Positions 8,160-17,382 of a DNA stretch of 64,000 nucleotides are shown in pieces. The notes under the pieces are model-generated. The model was not told where the DNA came from. It searched no databases and saw nothing but the letters and a program-made list of their open reading frames with translations. This DNA comes from Brevibacterium epidermidis NBRC 14811 (lineage in GTDB: Bacteria; Actinomycetota; Actinomycetes; Actinomycetales; Brevibacteriaceae), in assembly GCF_001570805.1 (NCBI RefSeq), contig NZ_BCSJ01000003.1:186001-250000 (forward strand), read 5' to 3'. The number at the start of each line of letters is the position of its first letter. Position 1 is the first letter of the stretch. The position numbers and the translations under genes are program-made.

Positions 8160-8702
8160 TCACTTCGCGGTGATGTCGACCTTCTCGATGACGACCGGCT
8201 CGACCGGCTTGTCCATCGCAGCGGTGCGCACGCCCTCGATCTCGTCGACGACCTTCTGGCTGGCTTCGTCGGCGACCTCACCGAAGATGGTGTGCTTGCC
8301 GTTGAGCCACGGGGTCTCGGCGGTGGTGATGAAGAACTGCGAACCGTTGGTGCCGCGGCCCATCTGCTTGCCGGCGTTGGCCATGGCCAGCAGGTACTTA
8401 CGGTCGAACTGCAGTTCGGGGTGGATCTCGTCGTCGAAGGTGTAGCCGGGTCCGCCGGTGCCGGTGCCCAGCGGGCAGCCGCCCTGGATCATGAAGTTCG
8501 AGATGATGCGGTGGAAGCCGAGTCCGTCGTAGAAGGGACGCTTGGTCGGTTCACCGGTCGAAGGATCGGTGAACTCACGCTCGCCCTGGGCCAGTTCGAC
8601 GAAGTTGGCCACGGTCTTCGGAGCATGGTTGCCGAAGAGGTTGATGGTGATGTCACCGTGGTTGGTGTGCAGGACTGCGGTATGCGTTGAGGCTGTAGTC
8701 AT
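8160..8702 (-). CDS. ppiA: peptidyl-prolyl cis-trans isomerase (cyclophilin type)
   Basis: A 180-residue cytoplasmic cyclophilin. Active-site motifs are present: FHRIISNFMIQGG (His64, Arg65), GSQFFIT (Gln122-Phe124), Trp132 and His137 in the NGKHTIFGEV block. It catalyses isomerisation of Xaa-Pro bonds and assists folding. There is no signal peptide, unlike E. coli PpiA. In mycobacteria and Streptomyces a cyclophilin with a rhomboid neighbour sits in this same region near crgA, which supports the call. An in-family insertion (DPSTGEPTKRPF) before the first motif is normal for actinobacterial members. Confidence 0.95.
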   Translation of the reverse strand: MTTASTHTAVLHTNHGDITINLFGNHAPKTVANFVELAQGEREFTDPSTGEPTKRPFYDGLGFHRIISNFMIQGGCPLGTGTGGPGYTFDDEIHPELQFDRKYLLAMANAGKQMGRGTNGSQFFITTAETPWLNGKHTIFGEVADEASQKVVDEIEGVRTAAMDKPVEPVVIEKVDITAK

Positions 8703-8878
8703 GACTTCATTCTTCCACGCCGAGGCGGCGAATGCAGTTCCGAACCAGGACCATTGCCCAACCTGTCAGGCGATCCGCAGACAATTCGATGACATCCGCT
8801 GTCCACAGGTTTGCCCCTAGGCCGTAGACTAGTCAGTGATCAACTTGACCACCGACATCTAAGGATTGGGAACAGTTT

Positions 8879-9625
8879 ATGTCGAAGAAGCCCACCCGAG
8901 ATCAGCTCACTTCCAAGCTCGATTCCGCGAAGCAGACGTCACTCCGAGTCCTGGCAGATGCCAGTGAGAACGCAGCCCCGAAGCTGCGTGAGGCCGCCGA
9001 CAAGGCTCGCCCGCAGGTCGAGGCACTGGCAGGCAAGGCCGAAGAGTTCGCTGAGAAGGCACGTCCGCAGGTCGAAGCACTGGCCGACAAGGCCAATGGT
9101 CAGGTCCATTCCTGGGCCGACAAGCTCGAGTCCTACCGCCCCGAAGCAACCGAGCGCGCCGGCAAGTTCGCATCGAACGCAGCGTCTTCGCTGTCCGCGG
9201 CCGAGACCCCGAAGCTCATCGACGATCTGGCTGTCCGCCTCACCGGTGACAAGAAGGCCATGAAGAAGGCCCGCAAGGCTCTCGCCAATGCCGGTAAGCG
9301 CATCGAGAAGGATACCGCTCGCAAGTCCGGCGGCGGAAAGACCGCACTCGTGTGGACCCTCGTCATCGGTTCGGCCGCCGGAATCGGCTACTACGTGTGG
9401 AAGAAGGCCCAGCCGGTCGAGGATCCCTGGTCGACCCCGCTGCCGAACAACCGTCCCGCCGACGCTCGTCCGGTCGGCTCGACCCCGGCTTCGCGCCAGG
9501 GCGCTGCCGCTGCCACCCAGGTCTCGCAGACCGCTGTGCCCTCGACCAAGGCAGACGCCGCGGACGAGGTCCCCGCTCCGAAGCCGGCCGTCAAGCCTGC
9601 CGAGGACTCCGACGCCAAGCACTGA
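8879..9625 (+). CDS. single-pass membrane protein with ARPQVEALA repeats, unknown function
   Basis: 248 residues. The N-terminal 95 residues form amphipathic helix repeats built on the unit (K)ARPQVEALA(D/G)KA, seen twice in close succession, apolipoprotein-like in character. A basic stretch follows (about 120-145), then one membrane helix (TALVWTLVIGSAAGIGYYVW, about 156-175) and a Pro/Ala-rich tail. The ATG at 8879 follows AAGGATTGGG. Similar proteins are found beside ppiA/crgA in related actinobacteria as hypothetical proteins; I do not recognise a named family. Orientation of the membrane helix suggests the repeat region is cytoplasmic. It ends at a strong terminator. Confidence 0.75.
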   Translation: MSKKPTRDQLTSKLDSAKQTSLRVLADASENAAPKLREAADKARPQVEALAGKAEEFAEKARPQVEALADKANGQVHSWADKLESYRPEATERAGKFASNAASSLSAAETPKLIDDLAVRLTGDKKAMKKARKALANAGKRIEKDTARKSGGGKTALVWTLVIGSAAGIGYYVWKKAQPVEDPWSTPLPNNRPADARPVGSTPASRQGAAAATQVSQTAVPSTKADAADEVPAPKPAVKPAEDSDAKH

Positions 9626-9694
9626 GTCACTCCGGGCTGATCAGTCACACTGAACAGCCGCGCAGGCGAATCCAAGGATTCGCAAGACCGTCAC

Positions 9695-9727
9695 CGAGGC
9701 GGCCCACCGATGAGGTGGGCCGCCTCG
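9695..9727 (+). terminator. intrinsic terminator
   Basis: A perfect 14-bp GC-rich stem (9695-9708 with 9714-9727), 5-base loop, followed by TTGTT. It lies 69 bases past the stop of the membrane-protein gene. Confidence 0.85.
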
Positions 9728-9752
9728 TTGTTCCCGTGGCTGTAGAACCCTT

Positions 9753-9816
9753 ATTACTACCTGGCGGCGGCCCAGATACCTCGCGCGAGGTTGCTGGGCC
9801 GCCGTCAGGTAGTAAT
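9753..9816. repeat. nested palindrome (23-bp arms) between convergent genes
   Basis: Arms 9753-9775 and 9794-9816 are complementary at 22 of 23 positions (one G/A difference that can pair as G-U). The 18-base centre itself contains a perfect 14-bp palindrome, ACCTCGCGCGAGGT (9778-9791). It may act as the terminator of the minus-strand transporter gene ending at 9831, but its size and nested form are more like a REP or cruciform element. Confidence 0.75.
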
Positions 9817-9830
9817 TGGGGAGGGTGGGC

Positions 9831-11114
9831 TTAGTCGGGGTCGAGGACCTCGCGCCCGCCGCGGGGGAAGCCGCCGGCTCGGCGGGCGGCCAAGAGACCG
9901 GTGATCGTGAACGCGAGGGTAGCGGCGAGGATGAGCAGCAGCGGTGCCGTCCACCCGGCGGTGGCGGTGTTGAGCCAACCGGCGAACGGCGGGGCCAGGG
10001 TCGCTGCGAGGTAGCCGCCGAACTGCACACGCGCCGAAGCGGACGCGGTCTGCGCATCGCTTCCGGCGGTGCGGGCGATTATCGAGAAGATCGCCGTGAA
10101 CCCGCCACCCTGGGCGATGCCGCCGGTGGTCGCCCACAACCAGTAGGCGCCGGGGGCCGCCAACAGTCCCACGGGCAGGGACAGCCAGAGCACGGCGACG
10201 ATCGCCACAGGCACCCAAGGCTTCGTCTTCATCGCCAGCAGCGGCACTCCGAAGGCACCGAGGATCGCAGCGATCTGGAACAGGGACGCCGTGCCTCCGG
10301 CGGCGGTCGGGGCGAGCCCGATCGTGTCGCCGAGGTAGCTCGGCAGCCAGGTAGTCGTCACGTAGTAAGCGGTCGACTGTCCGGAGAACGTGATGATGAG
10401 CAGGGCGATGATCAGCCGGAAGGAAGCGGGAGCCTCGGCCCACGAGGGCTTCACGACGGGGGCGGCCGCCTCGGTGAGGGAAGGATCGTCGGCGGATTCG
10501 GCCGCGGCAGCGCGGGCAGCCTCACCCTCGCGGCGCACGCGCACGCGGATGAGCACCATCCAGAAACCGAGGCCCAAGAAGGCGAGACCGCCCCAGGCGG
10601 CCAGGGCCCAGCGCCAACCGAAGGCCGCGGCCAGGGGGCCGGTGCCGATGAGGGTGGCCATCGACCCGACGTTCATCATCGCCGAATACAGGCCGGTGAC
10701 CAGCGACACCTGTTCCCACGGCACCTCCCGGCGGATGATGACGGGGACGACGATATTGCCCAAGGTGATCGCCAGGCCGATGATGCCGGTGCCCGCGAGC
10801 ACCAGCCAGGACGGGCCGACCGAACGCAGAACGGTACCCAGCAGGACACCCGACAGGCACGCGAGAACCGTGGCTTCGGCCCCGAGGCGGGTGATGAACT
10901 TCCCCGCCAGCGGCGTGGCCAGAGCGAACAGCAGGACCGGCAGGCCGGTGAGCAGACCGAGTCCGGCCGCGCTGAACCCCGTGCCCTCCTGGATGTCGGG
11001 CAGGATCGCGGTCGGCCCGATGATCGGGGTGCGCAGATTGAGGGCGAGAATGACGATGCCCAGAACGATCCAGGGCAGCATCCTCTTTGCGGTCGGCCGC
11101 TGAGGCGAACTCAC
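9831..11114 (-). CDS. CynX/NimT-family MFS transporter
   Basis: 427 residues, 12 predicted membrane helices with a charged central loop (about 185-225). The N-terminal ALNLRTPIIGPTAILPDI motif is the hallmark of the CynX/NimT/YeaN branch, whose members carry cyanate, 2-nitroimidazole or similar small molecules; the substrate here cannot be told. The start is GTG at 11114, which overlaps the argS stop by 4 bp (GTGA), so it is translationally coupled to arginyl-tRNA synthetase. That coupling is odd functionally and probably reflects operon convenience. Confidence 0.88.
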   Translation of the reverse strand: MSSPQRPTAKRMLPWIVLGIVILALNLRTPIIGPTAILPDIQEGTGFSAAGLGLLTGLPVLLFALATPLAGKFITRLGAEATVLACLSGVLLGTVLRSVGPSWLVLAGTGIIGLAITLGNIVVPVIIRREVPWEQVSLVTGLYSAMMNVGSMATLIGTGPLAAAFGWRWALAAWGGLAFLGLGFWMVLIRVRVRREGEAARAAAAESADDPSLTEAAAPVVKPSWAEAPASFRLIIALLIITFSGQSTAYYVTTTWLPSYLGDTIGLAPTAAGGTASLFQIAAILGAFGVPLLAMKTKPWVPVAIVAVLWLSLPVGLLAAPGAYWLWATTGGIAQGGGFTAIFSIIARTAGSDAQTASASARVQFGGYLAATLAPPFAGWLNTATAGWTAPLLLILAATLAFTITGLLAARRAGGFPRGGREVLDPD

Positions 11115-12850
11115 ATCCGCTCGGGCACGCGGATACCGAGCACCCCGAGACCGGCCTGGAGGACCTCGAGCACGATCGCCGAGAGCCGCAGGCGGGAGTC
11201 GCGCAGCTCAGGGGTCTCGGCGATGAGCACCGGGCACTGCTCGTAGAACGAGGTGAATGCCTGGGCGAGATCGAACAGGTAGGTGCACAGTCGGTGGGGC
11301 ATCGACCCGGCGGCCACCTCGGTGACCACATCGGCGAAGCCGAGGATCGACAGCGCGAGCTCACGTTCGGCAGCCTCGCCGAGGCTGATCGCGGCGTTCG
11401 CGACCTGGGAGGCGTCGACGCCTTCGGCTTCGGCTTTGCGGCCGATGGAGCGGATGCGGGCGCCGGCGTACTGGAGGTACGGGGCGGTGTTGCCGATGGG
11501 GGCGAGCATCCGGTCGAGGTCGAAGGTGTAGGAGGTGTCGTGCGCGACGGACAGATCGGCGTACTTCACCGCACCGATGCCGACGATGCGGGCGACCTCG
11601 TCGGCTTCCGCAGGCTCGAAGTCCACACTCGACTCCGCCAGTGTCGCCTTCGCCCGGGTCACGGCCTCTTCGAGGAGCTCGGCCAGGCGCAGCGGGGCGC
11701 CGGAGCGGGTGCGCAGGATCTTGCCGTCGGAACCGAGCACATTGCCGATCTTCACGTGTTCGGGACTGAAGGTCTCCGGCAGCCAGCCGGCCGCGCGGGC
11801 GACGGTGAAGACCATGTCGAAGTGCATGGCCTGCGGGGTGCCGACGACGTAGAGGGCACGGTTCACACCGAGGTTGACCGCCCGGTTGCGCACGGCGGCG
11901 AGGTCCGTCGTGGCGTAGCCGTAGCCGCCGTCGGATTTGCGGATGATGAGCGGCAGGGGTTCGCCCTCACGGCCGGTGAAGCCTTCGGGGAACACGCACA
12001 GCGCACCATCGGAGATCGTCGCCAGGCCTTTGGCTTCGAGCTCGTCGCAGACCTCGGCCAGCACGTCGTTGTAAGTGGACTCGCCGGCGAGGTCGTCGTC
12101 GGTGAGGGTGACGTCGAGGAGCGAGTAGATGCGGTTGAAGTATTCGCGGGAGTAGCCGACGAGCGTCGTCCACAGACCCAGGGTCTCTTCATCGCCGCCC
12201 TGGAGCTTGACGACGCGGGCCCGCGAACGCGTGGCGAAGGCCTCGTCGGAGTCGAACTTCGCCCGGGCAGCCTGGTAGAAGGCGTTCGGGTTCTCGGACA
12301 CCTCGGAGGCCTCGGCCGAGTCGACGCCGACGTCGAGGAGGTGCTCGATGAGCATGCCGAACGGTGTGCCCCAGTCGCCGATGTGGTTCTGGCGGATGAC
12401 CGTGTTGCCGAGGAATTCGTGGGTGCGGGCCAGAGCGTCACCGACGACGGTGGTGCGCAGGTGGCCGACGTGCATCTCCTTGGCCACATTCGGGGCCGAA
12501 TAGTCGATGGCGATGGTCTGCGGATCGGTGTTCTCCGGAGCCGCAGAGACTCCGCCTGCGGTCAGGGTGGAGGCGAGGAATTCGGGGGTGAACGTGAGGT
12601 TGATGAACCCGGGTCCCGAGATCTCCGGGGTCTCGCAGACGCCCTCGAGGTCGAGGTTCTCGACGATCTGCGCGGCGATATCGCGCGGCTTCGACTTCAG
12701 TTCCTTGGCCAGCGGCAGGGCCACATTCGCCTGGAAGTCTGCGAACTGGCTGCTGCGGATGACGGGATCGCGCCTGGCGAAGTCCTCACCGAAGGCCTGG
12801 GTGAGGGCGGCGGCGAAACGGTCCGTGAGCACAGAAGTCAGTGATGGCAT
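11111..12850 (-). CDS. argS: arginyl-tRNA synthetase
   Basis: 579 residues, class Ia synthetase that charges tRNA-Arg in the cytoplasm. The N-terminal Add-1 domain is followed by SAPNVAKEMHVGHLRTT, with HVGH (127-130) as the HIGH signature, and the C-terminal DALR anticodon-binding domain (from about 455). The KMSKS loop is replaced by a SDGKILRTRSG-type sequence, as is usual in many ArgRS. Full length and no lesions. Its start codon is divergent from the tricorn gene, 88 bases apart, so the two promoters share a short region. Confidence 0.97.
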   Translation of the reverse strand: MPSLTSVLTDRFAAALTQAFGEDFARRDPVIRSSQFADFQANVALPLAKELKSKPRDIAAQIVENLDLEGVCETPEISGPGFINLTFTPEFLASTLTAGGVSAAPENTDPQTIAIDYSAPNVAKEMHVGHLRTTVVGDALARTHEFLGNTVIRQNHIGDWGTPFGMLIEHLLDVGVDSAEASEVSENPNAFYQAARAKFDSDEAFATRSRARVVKLQGGDEETLGLWTTLVGYSREYFNRIYSLLDVTLTDDDLAGESTYNDVLAEVCDELEAKGLATISDGALCVFPEGFTGREGEPLPLIIRKSDGGYGYATTDLAAVRNRAVNLGVNRALYVVGTPQAMHFDMVFTVARAAGWLPETFSPEHVKIGNVLGSDGKILRTRSGAPLRLAELLEEAVTRAKATLAESSVDFEPAEADEVARIVGIGAVKYADLSVAHDTSYTFDLDRMLAPIGNTAPYLQYAGARIRSIGRKAEAEGVDASQVANAAISLGEAAERELALSILGFADVVTEVAAGSMPHRLCTYLFDLAQAFTSFYEQCPVLIAETPELRDSRLRLSAIVLEVLQAGLGVLGIRVPERM

Positions 12851-12937
12851 ATGCCCATTCTATTGCCGGGTGCAAGTTGCCTGGGCATCGGTTCCGGCCC
12901 GCGGCCGCCCCACAGTCGAGCTTGTAATGTGGGTCAC

Positions 12938-15900
12938 GTGACTTATCTTCGCTATCCCCATATTCAGTCCGATCTCATCACCTTCGCCGCCGACGACGAT
13001 GTCTGGCTGGTCCCCTCCGCCGGCGGCCGCGCCTGGCGCCTGACCTCCGATCATGCGCCGGTCCGATCACCGAGGATCTCGCCCGACGGAGCGCATGTCG
13101 CGTTCGTGTCCTTCCGCACCGGCCAGCCGGAGCTCATGGTCGCCGAGGTGGCCACCGGGGCCCTGCGCCGGCTCACCTGGATGGGTTCGACGGCGATGAC
13201 GATGCTCGGCTGGGCCGATCCGACCCATGTCCTCGTCGGTGCGAACGCCGGGGAGTTCGAGGTCCGCAACCATGTCGTGAAGTCCGTGAGCCTGAACGGT
13301 GAGATCGATCGGCTGTCGTTCGGTCGCGCCTCGGGTCTGGCCAGGCACCATACGGGAGTGACGGCTCTGTCGACCCCGTTCTCCCGTCCGCCCGCGCACT
13401 GGAAGCGCTACCGGGGAGGCACCGCGCCGAGGCTGTGGCTCGATCGGGTCGGCAACGCGAATTCTGCCGGCATCGGCGATGGGTCCGGGGCCCGGTGGCA
13501 GCGCCTGCTGGGCGAGGACGAGGCCTCGCTGACGGATCCGCTGTGGGTCGGCGATTCGCTCGTCTTCACCTCGGACCGAGCCGCGACCTTCCCTCACCAT
13601 GCCGATGAACAGGCGAACCTGTGGATCATCGACGGTCTGGCCACCTCGGCGAATGTGGGTGGGGCCGCCTCGACGAACCCGGACGCCGCGATCGAACCGC
13701 GCCAGCTCACTCACCAGACCGAGGCCGACGGCTACGTCCGTGACGCCACGACCGACGGCACCCGCATCGTCTGGCACTCCCGTGGGCAGATCAAGATCCT
13801 CGATAGCCTCGATGCGGCCGTCCGCACCCTCGCAGTGACTCTGCCGGGCACTCAGGTGCAGCCGCTGAGCCTCGATCCGAAGACCGGGCTCAACAGCATC
13901 AGCCCTGACCAGGCAGGCAATACCTCGGTCGTGGAATGGCGCGGCAAGACCTTCTGGCTCGCCCACCGCGAAGGTCCGGCCCGGGCACTGTGCGCGGATT
14001 CGTCGATCCGCACCCGCGAACCCCTCGTCCTCGGGGACACGGGTTACGCCGCATACATCACGGATGTCGAAGGGGAGGACGCGATCGAGGTCGCGTCCGT
14101 GACCGGGGACAAGCCGCCTCGGCGAATCGGGGCCGGAGCCCTGGGACGGGTCCTTCACCTGCAGGCGGATCCGGCGGGGAAGATGCTCGCCACGATCTCC
14201 CACGACGGATCGATTCGGACCGTCGAGGTGGGCAACGGGCGGACGCGGCTGGTCGGACATTCGGGCCATGGCGAGGCGCGGGATCCGCGGTTCTCACCCG
14301 ATGGGAAGTACCTTATTTGGTCGCAGCCGACGCAGGGTGAGGAGCTGCTCGCGCAGCTGATGATCGCCGAGGTGAAGTCGGATCGTCAGGCCCAGCCGCT
14401 GACGACGGGCAAGTTCAACGACTTCTCACCGACCTTCACCCGCGATGGAAAGTTCGTCGCGTTCCTCTCCGATCGCACCTTCGATCCCTCGTACAACCAG
14501 CATTCCTTCGACCTGTCGTTCAACGGCGTCACCCGACCGTGGCTGCTGCCCTTGGCCGCCGATGAGCCCGCACCGTTCGGACCGAGCGCCGGCGGGTGGG
14601 CGATCAGCGAGGTCACCGAGGAGGCCAAATCCGAGCGTGGACGCGGGGACAAGACCGTCGCCACCGTCGAGGTCGAACTCGAGGGCGCGGAGGAACGCAT
14701 CGTGCCGTTCCCCGTCGCCTCGGGGGTCTTCCGTGATCTCGACTCCGCCGAGGGCGGCCTCGTCTGGCTGCGCACCGGCGACGTCGAGGCCGGTGAGCTC
14801 GGCACACAGAGGGCCGGAGATACCGGTGACAAACCCGCCGAGGTGGTCCAGTACTTCGACTTCGCCAAGCGGAAGGTCACCACCGTCGTCGACAAGGCCG
14901 ACGAGTACGAGATCTCAGGAGACGGCAAGCTGCTCGTCGTGCGCAGCGACGATGCGATCAGCGTGGTGCCTGCGAACCGGAAGGTCGAGGCCGACGATGA
15001 TGAGTTCGTCTCCGTCGACCTGTCGCGTCTGCGGTTCGAACTCGACCGTCGGGCCGAGTGGCTGCAGATGTTCGAGGAGAACTCGCGGATCATGCGCGAC
15101 CACTATTGGCGCGAAGACATGAACGGGGTCGATTGGGAGTCGGTCACGCTGCGCTGGCGTGCCGTGGCCGCGAAGGCCCTGACTCACGACGATCTCGTGG
15201 ACGTGCTGTGGGAGACCGTGGGTGAGCTCAACACCTCGCATGCTTATGTCACGCCGCCGTCGGGGCTCGGCGATGGGTCGAAGAAGCTCGGCTTCCTCGG
15301 TGCGGATCTCGCCAAGACGGCGGATGGATGGACGATTGAGCGCATCCTTCCCGGTGAGAGCAGTGAACCGGATGCCAGGTCGCCGCTTCGGCAGGCCGGC
15401 GTCGGGGCCCAGCCCGGCGATGTCATCGTCGCCGTGAATGGTCAGCCCGTCGACGAGGCGGCCGGTCCCGCCGCTCATCTGCAGGGCGCCGCGGACACGA
15501 TCGTCGAGCTCACTCTGCGCCGCGGTCGCAAGGACCGCACGGTCGCGGTCATTCCGCTGGCCAGTGAGGAGAAGCTGCGCTACCAGGATTGGGTGCGTTC
15601 GCGCCGGGAGTATGTGGCCGAGAAGTCCGCCGGCCGCATCGGCTACGTCCATGTCCCGGACATGACCTCCTACGGTTGGGCGCAGCTGCACCGGGATCTG
15701 CGACAGGCCATGGGCTGCGAGGGTGTCATCGCCGATGTGCGTTTCAACCGCGGCGGGCACACGAGCGCGCTCGTGGCCGAACGCTTCGCCGACCAAGTGG
15801 TTGCCTGGGGTGCGGCTCGCAGCTATGACCAGATGGACCGGGACCCCGAGGATGCTCCGCGCGGCCCCGTCGTCTTCGTGGCCAATGAGTTCTCCGGATC

Positions 15901-16285
15901 CGACGGCGACATCATCAACGCGCGGGTGCAGGCCAGGGGCATCGGCCCGGTCGTCGGTGTGCGCACGTGGGGCGGAGTCGTCGGCATCGACGGTCGCTAC
16001 GACCTCGTCGACGGCACCGGTGTGACCCAGCCGCGCTACTCCTTCTGGATCGAGGGCAAGGGCTGGGACGTGGAGAACTACGGCGTCGAACCCGATATCG
16101 AGGTCGAGCACGATCCCGGTCAGCTCTTCGCCGCCGACGATCCGCAGCTCGATCGCGCCATCGCCGAGGTGTTCGCCGGCCTGGAGGACCGTCCCGCCGC
16201 TCAGGCACCGGAGTTCCCACCCCCGCGCGTGCAGCCGCTGAAGAAGGACGGATCCGGCGTCCCCGAAGCCCCCGCCGAGGACTGA
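12938..16285 (+). CDS. tricorn protease homologue (S41 family, PDZ)
   Basis: About 1115 residues. The N-terminal two-thirds are beta-propeller repeats (SPDG motifs throughout), followed by the C1 helical domain, a PDZ domain (about 795-885) and the C2 protease domain. Catalytic residues by family comparison: His768 in ELNTSHAYV and the nucleophile in NEFSGSDGD (Ser988 most likely), with VENYGVEPDIEVE near the end. Tricorn degrades oligopeptides downstream of the proteasome. I prefer GTG at 12938 (VTYLRYPHIQSDL is the family N-terminus) over the ATG at 12851. A TGTAAT box at 12923-12928 lies about 10 bases upstream, so the mRNA may be leaderless. Confidence 0.92.
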   Translation: MTYLRYPHIQSDLITFAADDDVWLVPSAGGRAWRLTSDHAPVRSPRISPDGAHVAFVSFRTGQPELMVAEVATGALRRLTWMGSTAMTMLGWADPTHVLVGANAGEFEVRNHVVKSVSLNGEIDRLSFGRASGLARHHTGVTALSTPFSRPPAHWKRYRGGTAPRLWLDRVGNANSAGIGDGSGARWQRLLGEDEASLTDPLWVGDSLVFTSDRAATFPHHADEQANLWIIDGLATSANVGGAASTNPDAAIEPRQLTHQTEADGYVRDATTDGTRIVWHSRGQIKILDSLDAAVRTLAVTLPGTQVQPLSLDPKTGLNSISPDQAGNTSVVEWRGKTFWLAHREGPARALCADSSIRTREPLVLGDTGYAAYITDVEGEDAIEVASVTGDKPPRRIGAGALGRVLHLQADPAGKMLATISHDGSIRTVEVGNGRTRLVGHSGHGEARDPRFSPDGKYLIWSQPTQGEELLAQLMIAEVKSDRQAQPLTTGKFNDFSPTFTRDGKFVAFLSDRTFDPSYNQHSFDLSFNGVTRPWLLPLAADEPAPFGPSAGGWAISEVTEEAKSERGRGDKTVATVEVELEGAEERIVPFPVASGVFRDLDSAEGGLVWLRTGDVEAGELGTQRAGDTGDKPAEVVQYFDFAKRKVTTVVDKADEYEISGDGKLLVVRSDDAISVVPANRKVEADDDEFVSVDLSRLRFELDRRAEWLQMFEENSRIMRDHYWREDMNGVDWESVTLRWRAVAAKALTHDDLVDVLWETVGELNTSHAYVTPPSGLGDGSKKLGFLGADLAKTADGWTIERILPGESSEPDARSPLRQAGVGAQPGDVIVAVNGQPVDEAAGPAAHLQGAADTIVELTLRRGRKDRTVAVIPLASEEKLRYQDWVRSRREYVAEKSAGRIGYVHVPDMTSYGWAQLHRDLRQAMGCEGVIADVRFNRGGHTSALVAERFADQVVAWGAARSYDQMDRDPEDAPRGPVVFVANEFSGSDGDIINARVQARGIGPVVGVRTWGGVVGIDGRYDLVDGTGVTQPRYSFWIEGKGWDVENYGVEPDIEVEHDPGQLFAADDPQLDRAIAEVFAGLEDRPAAQAPEFPPPRVQPLKKDGSGVPEAPAED

Positions 16286-16336
16286 CCCACCAACCCCTCC
16301 ACCTGCCGGTAGGGCTTGGCCCCGCCACCTGCCGAC

Positions 16337-16394
16337 GACCACACGGCGTTCCAGCCATCAGTTCGCGTCCTGATGGCTGGAACGCAGTGTGGTC
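16337..16394. repeat. long hairpin downstream of the tricorn gene
   Basis: GACCACAC (16337-16344) plus GCGTTCCAGCCATCA (16346-16360) pair with 16371-16385 and 16387-16394, one mismatch in 24 bp, 10-base loop. It lies 51 bases after the tricorn stop between convergent genes and probably terminates one or both. Confidence 0.8.
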
Positions 16395-16403
16395 ACGGGC
16401 CCA

Positions 16404-16500
16404 GCCACCTCGTGGGGAGTCATCGGGTTCTGATCCAGTCATCGAGTTTTCTCCCGATGACTGGATCAGAACTCGATGTGCAACCGTACAAAACCCGATG
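16404..16500. repeat. 97-bp dispersed palindromic repeat, copy 1
   Basis: Contains perfect 17-bp arms TTCTGATCCAGTCATCG (16428-16444) and 16455-16471, nested in outer arms CATCGGGTT (16421-16429) and AACCCGATG (16492-16500). A second copy of identical length lies at 22677-22773, matching at about 84 of 97 positions, with most differences in the 10-base loop. Loop variation with conserved stems indicates selection or templating on the structure. Confidence 0.8.
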
Positions 16501-16511
16501 CGTTCCGGGCT

Positions 16512-17192
16512 CTACCGTTCGGCCGGGATAAGGGCCCACATGGCGAAGGCGAGCAGCACGAAGCCCGAGATGACGCCGCTGATGACGGGGATGAACGCCG
16601 GAGCCGCCGCGAAGAAGGCGATGAACCCGCCGATTCCGCAGAGGGTGACGACGGTGGCGAGCACATGGAAGCGGTCGAGCCCGAACACGCGGCCGAGCGC
16701 GTAGAAATGAGTGCCGACGACCACGGCCACCCATGCCACTCCGAGTTCCGAGTGGCCGAGGCTCGCCAGCAGCCGGGTTCCCGCGAACAGGAGGACCAAC
16801 TCGATGAGCACGATGATCCAGTAGGCGCGACCGAACGGCGGTTCCCGACGGTCACGTTTCCCTGATTCGCCGAGGCGGCCGCCACCGACTCGAGCACTGA
16901 CCGAATCATTGTCGCCGCCATCGTCGTCGGTGAAGGCCCCCGAACCATCCCTCCCCGTATGACGGCTCCGCATGAGTCCGCGGATCGCGAAGATCGCGAT
17001 GCCTGCGAACGCCAGGACCCCGACTGTGATGACAAGTGTGCGTCCCAGGGTGGAGAACTGGCCAGTGTTGATGATGAGGAAAAGCAGACCGAAGCCGGCG
17101 CCGATGAGCGCCCCGATCTCCGCACCGTCGGCCGGCCGCCTGCCGTTCGGCATTGTCGGTCTGTTCGAGTCGGGTGTTTCTGCGGTCATCAT
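16512..17192 (-). CDS. multi-pass membrane protein, unknown function
   Basis: 226 residues from the first ATG of the MMTAETP start (17192), chosen because a GAGACGG purine box lies just upstream; longer in-frame starts run into the divergent promoter. Two membrane helices (about 24-70), a charged cytoplasmic linker rich in Arg, Gly and Asp (about 75-120), then four more helices (about 122-225). No family motif that I recognise. It converges on the tricorn gene and diverges from the badI-like operon, whose regulatory region it shares. A possible link to that operon is only positional. Confidence 0.7.
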   Translation of the reverse strand: MMTAETPDSNRPTMPNGRRPADGAEIGALIGAGFGLLFLIINTGQFSTLGRTLVITVGVLAFAGIAIFAIRGLMRSRHTGRDGSGAFTDDDGGDNDSVSARVGGGRLGESGKRDRREPPFGRAYWIIVLIELVLLFAGTRLLASLGHSELGVAWVAVVVGTHFYALGRVFGLDRFHVLATVVTLCGIGGFIAFFAAAPAFIPVISGVISGFVLLAFAMWALIPAER

Positions 17193-17312
17193 CGTCCGTC
17201 TCTTATTCTGTCGGCACCCTTGCCGGCAACATTCTTCCACCCGCGCACCGCCGCTTCGATGCAGTTGGATGAAACTCGGCGAATTCACAAGAATCTTCCG
17301 GCGCTGCAACTC

Positions 17313-17353
17313 TTGACCTGGCTTGTGAACTCATGTTCACTAGTGGTGAACAT
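17313..17353 (+). promoter_or_regulatory. promoter/operator of the cyclohexanecarboxylate-type operon
   Basis: A TTGACC -35-like box (17313-17318) precedes three spaced GTGAAC half-sites: ATGTTCAC (17333-17340), N5, GTGAACAT (17346-17353) is a perfect inverted repeat, and an extra GTGAAC (17325-17330) makes a second one with 17335-17340. The array sits where the -10 should be and is the natural binding site for the TetR protein encoded at the operon's end. Confidence 0.6.
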
Positions 17354-17382
17354 AGATTCATTTTCCGTTCGAGGAGGCAAGG

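Noticed and set aside
14915-16342. Long minus-strand frame opposite the tricorn gene
   Set aside because: Opposes the PDZ and protease domains of a certain gene and has low-complexity His/Asp-rich content typical of antisense frames.
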